Assembly (NCBI RefSeq): GCF_037975245.1
Contig: NC_092569.1
Span: 1,897,501 to 1,961,500, forward strand
DNA from: Apostichopus japonicus
Lineage: Eukaryota > Echinodermata > Holothuroidea > Aspidochirotida > Stichopodidae
Direction: 5' to 3'
DNA length: 64,000 nucleotides
Shown: piece after piece, positions 29,636-41,974 of the stretch
Layout of the letters: the number at the start of each line of letters is the position of its first letter
Position numbering within the stretch: position 1 is the stretch's first letter
Program-made: the position numbers and the translations under genes
The notes under the pieces: generated by a model
What the model was told of the DNA's origin: nothing
The model's database searches: none
What the model saw: only the letters and a program-made list of their open reading frames with translations

Positions 29636-30955
29636 TGAGAAACGCGTCGTCATATGAAGGTAAATACAGTTGCACTCATCATATAGTCAACAATTTCGAC
29701 AGCCCTCGACTCGCACGGGTGATGCTATCTCCATCCCCTCACCCTACCAGCCACCCCATCTACTCCCAAGACAACACCCAGGCTTGGTAACACCCCATTC
29801 ACTTGAAGGCAACATGCAAAGAATGCAGATATTTTTTCTGCGGTATGTGATGATAGCTCACATGACTGTTGTATACCGTGTTAATCCCCAATCTCCTCTT
29901 GCCCAATCCAGTCCCCCCCATGTTTATTAATATGTTCGTAAATGCCTTTCTTGACCTATTATTGGGTTGTATTGTTCAGATATACAATCAAGATAATGAC
30001 ACCAAATAAATCAAATGTTGAAGTGATTTTGGTTCCTCCAGATCTGCAGAACTTACAAACGAATTATGATATTGAAAAGGACTTGTCTACCTTCTGCTAT
30101 AAAAACACCCCACTTTGAAACAAATTTATTCCAGGGACTGTCTGCTTCCCACCGGTATATTCCAGTTTTATACAATACTTCCATGATGCTACATACGTGA
30201 CGCAGTATATTATGTATCCGTAATTATCAACGCTATCGGTATTGCATATTTGAGAACACTTTGAACCTGACTACAGTATTGCTCAACCCGGGAGCTGCAT
30301 TGCGACACACCGTACATCCACGTGGAACCGGCGTGACTGTGGAAATTGCGCAATACACGATGGATTGAAGCGTGTATGTTCAAAAGTACATTTTGCAAAT
30401 TTATGCTTTTCAGAGCAAGCGGCGTAGCATATAAACTATATAATCTGGTACCACCTCTTTCGGTATTATATATTGACAGTATTTATCTCGCTGAATCTCA
30501 GTTTACAATTCCATATTATTCAGACAGTCTTGCACTATAAATTGAGCTTCTATGTTTATGTGGGAATTAATCCAGCGACGTGGTTATTGGTAAAGCCATA
30601 GCTATACAATTGTCGTTGTCTGTGTTTAAGTACAACGTCGCCCGTGTGGGCCTCATTATATATGACTAGCATCGTTCGAGCTCTAGTATTATTAAGTGCG
30701 TATATAGTATATATACATATACTATTGTTATGCTCTACCAGCTTTTGATATATGTAAAACCAGTGAAGTATAAGTTTGCTGGTTAGAAAATTCTCTTACT
30801 AATTTCAGTACCACTATAATAACTGCAGATAATGTAGACTCGACAGATAGTGTATACTATTATGTAGCATGATTTTAATTAGTAAATATATGCTACTGCG
30901 ACACGACAACAGATCATTTTAACTGACGAAACTTGCGAGAAGGATCGCGGCATAC
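29629..30955. other. Intergenic DNA, no gene recognised
   Basis: Nothing supported. The short frames are uninformative. Confidence 0.4.
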
Positions 30956-30964
30956 CGAGTGAAT

Positions 30965-31035
30965 CGTGATATTATTATTATTATTATTAATATGGTTCCT
31001 TATATAGCGCAAATACTATAACAAGATACTCACTT
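30965..31035 (-). mobile_element. SINE 3'-tail fragment (minus strand)
   Basis: On the minus strand the segment reads gcgctatataagg followed by an (ATT)n-like tail (attattattatta at 30970-30990). A 'GCGCTATATAAG' ending plus a short tandem tail is typical of tRNA-derived SINE 3' ends. A related ending is found at 51605-51680 on the + strand. Only the tail is recognisable. Confidence 0.4.
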
Positions 31036-31125
31036 GTAGGTAATCCAGTCTCCATGTGAGGGGGGGGGGGTTTTGGGACTGAAGGGATTGAGAGTGAATC
31101 AAGTTGTTTGGATTTCTTGGGTGAC

Positions 31126-31134
31126 TTATATATA

Positions 31135-31217
<83 letters not shown>
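31126..31217. repeat. (TA)n microsatellite
   Basis: TA dinucleotide array of about 90 bp with one TTTA interruption. It yields spurious Tyr/Ile frames on both strands. Confidence 0.95.
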
Positions 31218-31218
<1 letters not shown>

Positions 31219-34200
31219 ACACATCACTTCCGAAGATGAAACTAAATGTGACGTAACCACCTGTCAATCTTAGCCATCTTCATTCCAATCTCCTTGTACC
31301 ACACAAGGTGCGTCGTGCTCAAGAAGGTGTCGACATGCATGTAGCCTCATAACAGTCACAATTTATTGACAAGATTAGCTACTCTCTCTATACCGATGAT
31401 GTTGGCCAAAGTGAACCTACTGTTATTGTCAAAATTTACGCCGATGTTCTATACCAGCACGTTCGTTCTATACCATTATATGTATAACTTGTTGGTGAAA
31501 ACGGTCACAGTCTTATCTATACCAATTCTTGTTTCTTTATGACTCTTCTAAGCAGAGAGCTCACTTCGGGCACTTTCTAAACGTCCGTTTGAGCTGGATA
31601 TATGTGTGTGTGTGTGTGGGGGGGGGGGGGGTTGAGGAGAAGGTTGGGAGGGACGAGAGTAAAGAAAGACAGCCGGTGTAATTTTAGTGTACGTTTGTGG
31701 AACCATTTGAATCCTCCGATAAGTGAAGTCCATTGTGACCATGCAGACAGACTACACCGGAATTTCTTTCCCGACAATTGAGCTTTAGCCTAATACAGTT
31801 AACCGGATGACCCGGTTGAGTTCTAGCCTGTCGACTTCCCCCTCAACTGCCCTTGATAGCTTGTTCTAAACTTGCGCAATCTTGCGTAAGATTACCGAAA
31901 TTATATGAGAAGTGTTGCACACGGATCGAATCTGAGTCCGTATATATATACGTACAGAACCAGGCTGTATAAAGAATGAACTTTGACTATAAATATGCCG
32001 GTAACATCAGCTGATATGATAATTAACCTGATAAGGTATGAATGAAACAGCTGAACTCGCCAAGATTTACACCATTGTCTGCGTACAGCACCGTTAGTTA
32101 CAGGTTTGAGTTGTAGTAGGCAAAGGCCACAGTTACAGAGGTAGGGAGAGGTACGCAGTGTGAAGCACACCCACGGTACATGGTCTTAGTATATTTCACT
32201 GAACCGTTGGCGTCAGCAACCTTATGGAATGCTTATATACTTTATTCTTCTTTTGGGTAAAACTATGCAGGAATTTTAAGACTCTTTTTGTCAGAGATTT
32301 CAGTATGAACGAACAAAAAACAGCAGTCAACACTTTTTTGTTGTCATTATTTAGTGATTCTGTGTAACAGAAGCACCTGTTTGAGAAAATATTTTTAGTA
32401 AAGAAGATCATTAATGAAAAGAGTAAATATGACAACAATTAGCTACTTAAGTTCAGCTATAAAGGAACTCGCAACTAAAGCAATCTTTGTGCGAAAAAAG
32501 ATAATCTCGTAAATTAGTTTGTTTTGCACATTCTTGTGTGACTTTACATCGGTTACAGTATCGATTGTAAGGGGGCTGGGTGGGGTTTAGATTGGATCAA
32601 GTGGTTTTCTTTTCCAGGCTCTATCGTGAGGTGAAGAGTTTTCTTAAAATGTATTCTTTAGTAAGCTTTACATGTTCTTCATGTTGAGTATATCGTATGT
32701 TACGTAGCGTCATATTGCCAGTTATAATATAAGCCTACAAGTAGGAGATACAAGGGGGGGGGGGGGGCAAGCTTACATTTACTGAAAGAGGAATTGAGGG
32801 GAATTTTCCGCAAACTTGTAGCAGACACCTTCATGCAACTTCAGCCAATAAAAAGTGAGCAATATGTTTGCACACATTATACCCCATAGACTCGATAATC
32901 GTGGAGACAAGCTAGACCCTTATCAGTGAAAGATAAATGATTAGACACAGACCTTCACATTGTTACATACGACATCAATTCCACCAACCCCAATCTGTGT
33001 CTCAAATCAGAAAAGGAGAATCGTACGTTATAGACTTCTATAGCAAATACCGTTCAACTATATACTTTGTCCCACTTAGCGTTCCTTACTTCGTCGGTCC
33101 GGCTACCGTAGTGACGATTTATATATTTGTTTACAGGGACTGAATCGTTTTGGCATTGTATGTATCGAGACCCGCTGCGCAGGCAATAGTTCCAAGTGTC
33201 GTTCGTTGTAATACAAATATAAGTTTTACCCCAGACCTATATATTGCGGTCTAGAGTCGAGTGTATAACTTTATTCTTTCTTCTTGAACGTTGGACTCAA
33301 AAGGATATGCCTACTTGAAGAACTGGTGTTTGGTCGGATGGTCTCAAGTGTTTTACAAACAAATGATACGCATTTTCTATTATAACCTACAATCGTGTCA
33401 AGAAGACATGTGTTGATGTCACAATTCATATAGAAGGTATACATAATGTAAGAATAGTGATACAGAATACCGCTAATAGCTGCTGTTATCAAAGTATTCA
33501 TTAATACTATAGACTATAGACTTTGATGTACATAAACTGTTTGTTAACATTTTAAGCCCTTTTTTATCTTCTTGAAAAATTTTGTCTCTTCCAACCCCTG
33601 CCATCCACCTCGCCAAAATTAAATTAGTAACTTCACAACAATTCTTGGGTTTAGGCAGCGTTTCAGGCAGCGTACGTTATAGTGAAGCATGCATAAAAGT
33701 TAAAATTTAGGGCATATTATATTTTTTTACGGGTCTTTTGTATCGATCCTAGCAGAATCTTCAAACGTCAAGAAAACTTTACTGAGTGTTCAAATCCTTC
33801 ATCGAAACCAGCTCAAAACAGGACGAAGGCAACAAAGATGCCGAAGAATTAAACCATTTTTTTTTTTAATTTAATTTTTTACAAATCACCCAACTTAGAT
33901 GGTGCCTGGGCAGGAAGACCAAACAACAGTCGATGCACTCTCAGCCCCCCCCCCCCCGCCCCACATACACCGATACTGTATAACACTGTGACGGTTTTAC
34001 CTCAAGAAAACTATAGTAGGTTTAGTATAGGCCTATATACCGTCAGGCTGAACGTTCCGTTCCGTGTAGCCCTCTTCCTTGTACCCCATTAAGTTTAGTG
34101 GACTTTGGATGTGAAAATCTCAGTTCTCGCTTCCGAAATAAAAACGATTCATACACCGTGTTAATTCCTCAAATATTTGAATACGCACTGGTATATAATC

Positions 34201-37200
34201 GTCTTGATCTTACGTACACATCATTTGTAAGCTAGTGCTCTTAGTATTTGATAATTTTCAGTATGTGTATATATCAGCTCAACATAATTTGATGACGTAA
34301 TAAACAGTAATAAACATTCGCCAGGTCACCCAGGTGACTCAAATGGAAAGAAGTGGTACTTTCATAGCATAGCTATATTTAAGATAATGAATATAGCTTT
34401 CATGGCAGTCCACCCCCCCCCCTCGTCCCCTCTATCCCTATGTTCAAGTCTGGTCCCCATACTCACACAGGAACTGAAAACGCTCACAAACGAAATAAAG
34501 AAAATACAAACAACCAACAAATAATCAGATGGAATGTGGGGCGCTGGGGGATATGGGGTGGTGGGGGGGGGGGTCGTGATTGTTTACTAGACATAACTCC
34601 TCGGACACAAGGTTACCCTACGGTATATGTTAGGGAGTTGGGGGGGGGGCTGAGTGAGGGTGTATCATTGTCATATGAACTTATTTTGTTTTCGTAACTA
34701 TGACCCCATCTTTAGCCTCGATTTGTATATCTTACCTAGATGCAAACATGCTTCATTAGCCTCTATCCTCATCAGTTACAAACCGTGGAATAATCAGTGA
34801 CTTTGTTCTTTGGCTTTTGATACAACAAAGTTCCAAGTTGCCGCAAAATCATTGACGGTATACTTTTTAAATCGCTAGCTCTTTTTGATTAATCAATTGA
34901 ATTGTTCACTACTATTGTGAGTTTTCGTCACCTTATTTACAATTGTGGTTATTCGGTACAACAACACGCATTATCTTTACTTGTACAGAAGCGTCTGCTT
35001 ACTATTCATACTTATTATAGTCTTCGGTAGTAGTGATCTTTACAATGTCAAAAACAACCGAAAGCAAATTACCACAAGGTTCCTGACAAATATTGAGTTT
35101 TCAGTGTAGCTGTTTGATAGGCTGGCTACCCAAGCAAACACCAATTTTAAAGTTATTTGGCTAACTTGGTCACCTTATCCTTTTTTTGCGATACAAAAGA
35201 ACTGGGATTATGTCATCGATTTAAATACTTCACGGGAACACACTGAGGAAGATAAACGAATTGGAGACTATTTCTACAGTTTTTTAATGTGTATATGTTG
35301 GTGTTTGTTTACCGAATTACAATACTGGGGCACAGATACAAGGGGAGGGAGGGGGCGGGTGTACACTCCTTTTCAACGCCGAACAAGTTCAAAAGGAGCA
35401 ATAAATATAGAACCTTACTTGTATAGACCTAATTGCAGCCCAAATATAGACGCATCAGAATGAACCATTCCACCATTAATTTTACTTCTGGGGAGGGGGT
35501 GGGGGAGGGGCTTCCTCACCCCTACATTGAAGTCGGCTTCAACGACCCAAGGACCATCACCCCCTCCTTTTAAAAATCTTACTAGCGTATAATAGTTCAA
35601 AATTAAATTGAGTGTATTATAGGTTAATAGGCCCACAAGGGGACCGTTTGTTCTAAGCAACCCCGATTCCTGTATTAGGTAATATTCAAATTCGCATATG
35701 GACACCTAAAACCTTAAACCAAAACCATTGCATGGTTCCCGGGGAAGCGAAGATAGTAGCAGGTAGTCATGACAACCCAAACCCTCCCAATCAAGTGATG
35801 TAAAACCAAGCTACACTATATACGTGACATTTTACCGAGTATTGTCATGTGATAACCTAGCCTAACCTTAACTATGTTTTATTGTGCTGTGAATTTCATT
35901 AGAGTACAACCCCCTTCCTTCACTCCCTTCCCCTCTTTTCCTTAGTAAGGGGTCTCTATTGCTCCAACACTGATATGTTGATAGCTGAAAGGAATGGTTT
36001 TACTGACGCTAAGTCATCCTATTGGTCTTTCGCAACTGTTCATTGATTGGTCTTATTGTCCTACATAATGTAGAGAACTCTACCGTGGTGGTGATGAGTA
36101 GCATTATTTGAACTTACAGCTTCTCAGCTGTGCTTGTACACTCCATTCATACCTTAACAACTATTCTTATCTAGATTTAAGTTAATATCAAAGCCCCGTT
36201 TGATAAGTAGTGTTGAACAAACTCCGCGGTGTGGTGTATCGGTATGCCTCATTGTTTGTTTTTCTTTAACAAGTATTAACTTCCGAATCAAACAATCTCC
36301 CACTGGGTACCCATTGTATTGTTCAGGCAGTGTAAAGGCACTTTATCTTGTCCAATAGGCCTAGTAGTCCTCGTACAGTTGATGCCAGACCCAGTTCAGC
36401 TAAGCAATGTACCGGCACAGGTTTGCAATGGAATGGGTTGGGAAGGGGGGGGGGGTGGGAGTATAGGGGCATTGTTCAATGATTTTGATCCTTCAGGCCC
36501 ACTGTCAAGCGGTATTCTGAAAATGATTGGGGCTCACCACCTTCCTCCAGGGGTCGCGGACCCTGATTCAAGGGTCTTTTCATATCTTGGGAATCAGTTA
36601 ATGGGTAGAAGAAAGAGAGGGGGGGAGGGGGAGAACAAATAAATGGAAGAGGATCGAGTATTCCACCGCTTTCATTATGAAGTAATCAAATGCCTCCCTG
36701 TCGTCAATATGAGTGTCTCACTAAATCTTTACGTAAGGTGATTTCTATATTCGGTGCATACCTATTGAACACAGTTGAAATCTTTATTTCCCGTCTTTAT
36801 TCGCTGACATCGATACCAAGTACGTTACATAAATCCACCATGTCAGTCTTTTGTTCCAAAACTCATTTTCACAAACAATTTTAGTAGTTTCATTGGCAAA
36901 CAATACTACTCTCTTTTGTAATGTAGATCAATAAATCTGAAGTTTCAAGCAAATTAACTCGTGTTGTATTGCTCAATTTACTTTTAGTTCCATCTGAAAA
37001 AAAGACAAGTTTTGATAAGGTATTCTTCAACTTGTGACAGAGATTGATACCAGGAAATCCGCAATGTGAACAGATTTGCCACAGTGACAACATAGCGATA
37101 CTACATACTACGGAGGAGAGAATAACAGCGTTTCAACCTTTCAAAATGCTGCAATATCCAGTGAGCGTATATTGGCTGTGAAAGTAAATCGTTGTCTGGA

Positions 37201-37765
37201 AATCACTAATCCTTTTGTTGTAAGATTTTGTACAACCCATCTACACATAGCATCCCTACAACATAATGGGTCGATCCATTGGCGCTCATTGGCGTTCGAT
37301 TTCCCGCTCTCCACTAAGTCACGCCTACTAAAAATTAAGTATCCTACGCTGCAAAAAAAGCATACCTGTTATCACCTATTTTCTCCAAGTTCTATAGAAA
37401 GCCACATTTGCTGAATTATTGTAGAAATTTCTTCTGCTAAGCAGTCTCGCATATCTCCAGTAAGCTAGCTGAAGAGAATTGGATATTTCAAGCTTTACAG
37501 ACATCTTACCATTCACGAAGTTAATAGTAAAAAGGCATCTGTTACCCATTCACGAAGTTAATGGGCGGAGTAATACAGTCTCACTTCCCGCCAAAGTAAT
37601 ATATGCGATAATACATGAATGATATATGTTTAGTAGCATTTAATTCTGTCACTCACTGGATAGCTCAATTCGTCGACTTCAGTGTTACACACTTTCCCAT
37701 CACGGTTGCGCCGAAAGTTTTCACTATCTCCGGAACGGATTTAAACTCAAACACGGGACATACCT
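31218..37765. other. Intergenic DNA upstream of MYC, no gene recognised
   Basis: I found no exon-like frame with recognisable protein content. The stretch has many G/C homopolymers (about 31617-31631, 32754-32767, 33945-33957, 34412-34421, 34562-34573, 36445-36455), a (GT)n tract at 31603-31617, and a 16-bp direct repeat 'cattcacgaagttaat' near 37512 and 37550. It is the natural place for distal MYC regulatory elements, but none can be identified from sequence alone. Confidence 0.4.
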
Positions 37766-37841
37766 TGGATATATAAACATATATTACCGTTATTTTCCCT
37801 GTGATTTTCGCTTTGAAGGGTGTGAAGTTTGGCTCACTTCG
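37766..37841 (+). promoter_or_regulatory. MYC: Candidate MYC promoter and non-coding exon 1
   Basis: A TATA-like 'gatatataaa' sits at about 37768. It is followed 70 bp later by a good splice donor, cttcg|GTAAGA (GT at 37842-37843). A second usable donor, ttca|GTAAGT, lies about 30 bp further on. Vertebrate MYC genes have a largely non-coding exon 1 upstream of the exon carrying the start codon, and the acceptor before the coding exon here (AG at 38606-38607) requires some upstream exon. The assignment of this particular exon is inference; the true exon 1 could lie elsewhere. Confidence 0.25.
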
Positions 37842-38607
37842 GTAAGAATTCACTGTTTTACCTCGCATTTCCTTCAGTAAGTGATACTAGGCTTTTGTAA
37901 TATTGCAGTGGAACACGGCATATGCTTTTAAGTTATAGTATTAGTTACTACTACTTGCAAGTAGAAGTACTAGGCCTATTGAGTTTAACTTCTAGGGCCC
38001 TAGACAGGCCTACATGGCAGTATGCATGAAGTTATTTCTAGTTATTTTTAACAGGATTGTCTTAATGGGAAAGTGTCTCAAATACCTTCAGCCATGTCAA
38101 CTTGATAATTTCGAAGTATAGGTGTGTATCCATAGTGATGGTAGGGCTAATGTCTACCCAGTTTAACGCTAATACTAGTACTAGGCTACGCCTAGTATTA
38201 GTAGTATACTGTGTAGTTGTACTAGGCCTACTACTACTAGTAAGTAGTACAAGTTGTGCTAGTAATGGTACTGGTTGTGTAATGCTACCTTGTCTTACAT
38301 AGTTAACTGTTTAACCTCGATCCTTGGTACAGCTATATCTTATGGTGCTTATTGCTACATCTATCACCTAGTTAGTCTCTGTCCATTACAAGTTACAACT
38401 ACAAGCAGACCACTTCCCTCAATTTAATGCATTGTTACGCCAGTATATATTACTGCTAGGCTTAGGAAAGAACTTTTGGACTGGTCACCTCAGTGATCAT
38501 GGTAGGCCTGGGCGAAGCTCTTCTTAACTTCAAATGCTACAAGTGATGTGACCAGTGAATAGTGAAAGCTTCATGTCCTTACAAATGCATTCTGATTGAT
38601 TTCCCAG
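37842..38607 (+). other. Putative MYC intron 1 with CTAG-rich tracts
   Basis: The stretch ends in a clear acceptor (ttcccag, AG at 38606-38607). Around 38165-38245 it has dense 'actagtactag' and 'ctactactactag' sequence, including the perfect 10-bp inverted repeat CTAATACTAG ... CTAGTATTAG. The 5' boundary depends on the uncertain exon 1. Confidence 0.35.
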
Positions 38608-38635
38608 GTTCTGGTATTCTTTTGTGCTACAAAAA

Positions 38636-39254
38636 ATGACTTCAGTGTGTGCCTTGAGAGTTGACTGTGGTCGTGCAGTCCCACCTATGGAGACGATTGA
38701 AGTGGAGGAATATGGCATTCCTGGCTGGTTAAGTGATTCGGGGGCCACCCCTGGTGATGATATTTGGACAAAGTTTGGACTAGAAGAAACTGAGAGTATT
38801 TACCCTACTCCACCTCTGAGCCCAGACAGTAAATCTGACATTGGGGACAAGGATTGGCATGAAACTAGGTCAGATTCAGGACTTGATTTTGGTGAAGACC
38901 AAATGTCTTGGCAACCAGAACATAGTGTAGACATTACACCTCTTCTCGAATTGGACTGTGAACTAGACATGTTAAAACCTATTCAATGTGCAGCTCCTGT
39001 GAAACCCAAAAGTGAACTGAAAGTGAGTTTGATACAAGATTGTATGTGGAGTGCTTACAAAAAGTTGCTACTGAAAGACAGTGAAAAACTGGATGTGAAT
39101 CGTTCCAAAACAACGCAGGAGAACTTGTACCAAGAATTTAACCAACCCTCAGATTGTGTTGATCCAACAACAGTCTTTCCATACCCGTTATCAATGACAG
39201 AAACACATTTGGACCTCAACATAGGAAGCCAGTCATCTTCACACTCTGATTCTG
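38636..39254 (+). CDS. MYC: MYC coding exon (N-terminal transactivation region, boxes I and II)
   Basis: It encodes residues 1-206 and the first base of codon 207. It is preceded by acceptor ttcccag (exon from 38608, giving 28 nt of leader) and ends at donor GATTCTG|GTAAGT in phase 1. The frame stays open 5' of the ATG back to the acceptor, so an N-terminal extension from an upstream exon is formally possible. Between the DDIWTKF and PTPPLSP halves of box I the spacer is about six residues longer than in human c-MYC. A strong MB0 is not evident. Confidence 0.95.
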
Positions 39255-41974
39255 GTAAGTTGGTCTGACATTTTGGTTTGACTCATTGAGTAATGTCTCA
39301 CTCATTTTTCACCTTTATGAGCAACTTGTGTTCTGGACAATTTAAAACAAGTACAAAATGTATAACTAAGCCTAACAATTAACATTGACTTATTCCACTG
39401 AGTCATCTAAATTGCAATAAGTAATAGTAGTAATAGTACCTAGGCCTAGCCTAGTAGTAGTAGGCCTAGGCTATAGTGAGTCATAGTGGAAGGTAACAGA
39501 AAGTCGAAATATTTATGCTTAGAATGTGTTGAACTTCTTGTACCAACTGTGAAAGTTTGGGCTTATGAGTTTTAACTTAATATGAGTGCTACAATTTCTA
39601 GTAAAGTCTAATTAGCAGTTTAAATTCCTAGTTCGAGTAGTAATACCAATACATCCACTATGTACGGTTGTGCATACAGTCATACAGTGAAATGCATTCG
39701 GTGACGCAGGGAGTTACTTCATCCAGGCTTTACTAAAAAAGGCGCAGGCGATGCTAATTTGCAAAAATTGTGTAGTAAAAATTACATAAAGAGAAAGAAC
39801 ATTGTATCAGGACCCACAGTAGACATCGAAAGTTATGTTTCATCCGTATTTTAGAGGTTGAATTTCATAACGGCAGTCTCTCCTATCGCCGTATCGGACA
39901 CTACTTCACATGTAAAATCCATATGGGTTCCATATTGAAAGATTGCGCAATACCCTGCATGTGTGTGTAACACATGCGACATAAAAAGACCGCGATACGC
40001 CCCGTTGTACAGACTAAGCATATTTTAAGGCAAGGGCTACTCCATTTTGTTTGATAGGAATAAATAATTTAAATACGACTTTTGATAAAAACGCGGTCAG
40101 AGTTCCTTCGATTTGTATGGAACTTTCACAGCCTTGACTTGCTTTAAATTATATTTTACGTATCTATGTAACCTGCGACTAAAAAATTCCAATTGGAAAC
40201 AATCAATGTCTCTCGTAATCAATCATTTTACAGAGGCTTGGCGTGTGTTAGACTGTCTGGTTTATCATATATCTAGCGTTAAGGCACTCGAGATATACGA
40301 ACCACTCGTAGTAGTAGTAGTACTATGAGGCTGGCATGCTTAGCGGCGAGTGCTTCATAACCTAATTCATTGTCTGCCGCGAATAACTTATCACTCCTGT
40401 CTGTCTTTCTGGATTCGTGTTTGAGTAATCTCGATTCCCATATGTCTGAAAAGCAGACGTTATCATTAGATAGACGACGGGCTTGTTGGGTATATTAGTG
40501 TTTCTACCACAGTGTGCAGGAAGCCCTTGTTAAAAATCGTCTGAACGCCGCTTGCATAATTATATAGTTATAAGCATTGCTGTATATCATACGTGTTTCT
40601 GAGTATGACACACACTTTTGCGTAGAATAAGGCTATAATACGCGTCCACTAACCAGCACGTCTAAAGAATTAGATTTTAGTTAACGTAAAAGGAATCCAT
40701 TTTATCACATAAATTCCAGCAAGATTTTATTCACTTTCTATAGAAAATTCGTACGGCAAAATGTAAATCTATTATCCCATAATTCGAGTTTGAATAATGC
40801 GTCGCTCTTTCGCACCACGGTGCTTGTCAAAGGCGTCCTAGAATCCTGTTCCCTGATTGGTCAATAGGTGTAACTTTGTCATGCGATTCATTTGCATTTT
40901 AATATAGTATGAAATTTGTAACTTCACCTTACACTTGAATACAAGAGTTAAACGTTTATTTCCGGTCTTTTGTTCCTGTTAAAACATTTGACTTTGAGAA
41001 AGTAAAATTTGAAAACAACGTTGAACTTTCCGGAAATAGGACAAGTAATGACCTAGATGAATTGAAGTTCAGACTTAACATGTGATGTCTTGAGAAGGTG
41101 AGGGAGTAGAAGGGTCGGAGGAGGGGGTTGATTAGTTATGTGATGCTTGCCATGCAGTAAGAGGTGGGTGGGGCCTAAGTGTGGAAATTGAGGCCATGTT
41201 TCACAAAAACCAGTAAACGTTCCTTCTGTTATGAAGGATTTTTCTGTGATATTGTTGTTCCTCTATTAAATTTTATCAATCTCTTTTCAATCTTTAGAAG
41301 AAGAAATTGATGTTGTCACCATAGCAACCATCGAGAGCACTCCTGAGGAAAAGAAAAGGTCTTCATCTTCCACCACCAAGAAGGACTCTCACAAGCACAA
41401 ACACAGGCGCATGTACGAGGTGTCTAATCCAGAGCATGATTACGCTAAACCAGGTCCCAAACATTTGAGCAAACTTGGTAGGTCACTAAAGCGGAGCAAG
41501 AGTTCTTGTTCGTCACTATCGCACAGTCTCGTGAAGAGAAAAAGGATGAACGAAGGAGTAAATCCCATAGCACTAAAGAATGCGTTGGAATCTTGGGATC
41601 CAAAATCGAGGGGTCTTGGTAGCATGTACAACCCAGCAAGTAGCCGTGGTAGTAGTAAAAACAGTAGCAGGTGTTCTAGTCAAAGTGGTAGCCACTCTGC
41701 ATCAGACTCTGAAGACTGTGACAAGAGAGTCAATCACAACGTTTTGGAAAGGAAGCGAAGAGAAGACCTCCGCAGCGCGTTCTTTAGGTTACGAGATCGC
41801 ATCCCAGAGCTTGAATCAAAGGAACGTGCCTCCAAAGTAGTCATTTTAGAAAAATCAAGGACCTATGTTATGTCACTGAGAAAGGATCACAGTAAGTTAG
41901 CTCAGGAGAAGGAAATTCAGGCCCGACGGCACAAGGAACTGTTAGCCCGGCTCAGGCAGCTGAGGCAACGGTGA
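38636..41974 (+). CDS. MYC: MYC-family bHLH-leucine-zipper transcription factor (two coding exons)
   Basis: The coding sequence joins 38636-39254 and 41298-41974 and encodes 431 residues, close to human c-MYC (439). Domains in order: MYC box I (DDIWTKF at 41-47 and YPTPPLSP at 56-63, with Thr58 and Ser62 of the FBW7 phosphodegron); MYC box II (IQDCMWSAY at 133-141, the TRRAP/cofactor surface); a VDPTTVFPYPLS segment (175-186) also found in vertebrate MYC; an acidic stretch ending in EEEIDVVT; a box IV-like EHDYAKP (252-258) followed by basic KRSK/KRKR nuclear-localisation clusters; the basic region HNVLERKRR (353-361, with the His/Glu/Arg E-box contacts); helix-loop-helix; and the zipper to the C-terminus. 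It should dimerise with MAX and bind CACGTG E-boxes in the nucleus to drive growth genes. The start is ATG 38636 (A at -3); an in-frame GTG at 38624 is not needed. The homology is certain. Assignment to MYC rather than MYCN/MYCL is a convention, as non-vertebrates usually have one gene. Confidence 0.97.
39255..41297 (+). other. MYC intron between the two coding exons
   Basis: GT-AG intron of 2043 bp, donor GTAAGT, acceptor tctttag. It contains a CTA/TAG-rich tract with 'taggcctaggc' at about 39428-39475. No coding frame or recognisable repeat element was found in the rest. Low-complexity tracts of the same type recur in TRIT1 intron 1. Confidence 0.9.
41298..41974 (+). CDS. MYC: MYC coding exon (acidic region, box IV, bHLH-zipper)
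   Basis: It encodes residues 207-431. The joined junction reads SDS-EEEIDVVT, and the split codon (phase 1) falls at the same point of the acidic region as I recall for vertebrate MYC exon 3. The bHLH runs from about residue 350 to 403. The zipper d-positions are Leu407, Gln414, Leu421 and Leu428, so one leucine of the human zipper is replaced by Gln. A Ser-rich linker with SASDSEDCD immediately precedes the basic region and looks like casein kinase 2 substrate. Stop TGA at 41972. Confidence 0.97.

Noticed and set aside
38624-38635. Alternative MYC start at the upstream in-frame GTG
   Set aside because: A GTG start is very unlikely in animals. An ATG with A at -3 lies four codons downstream.
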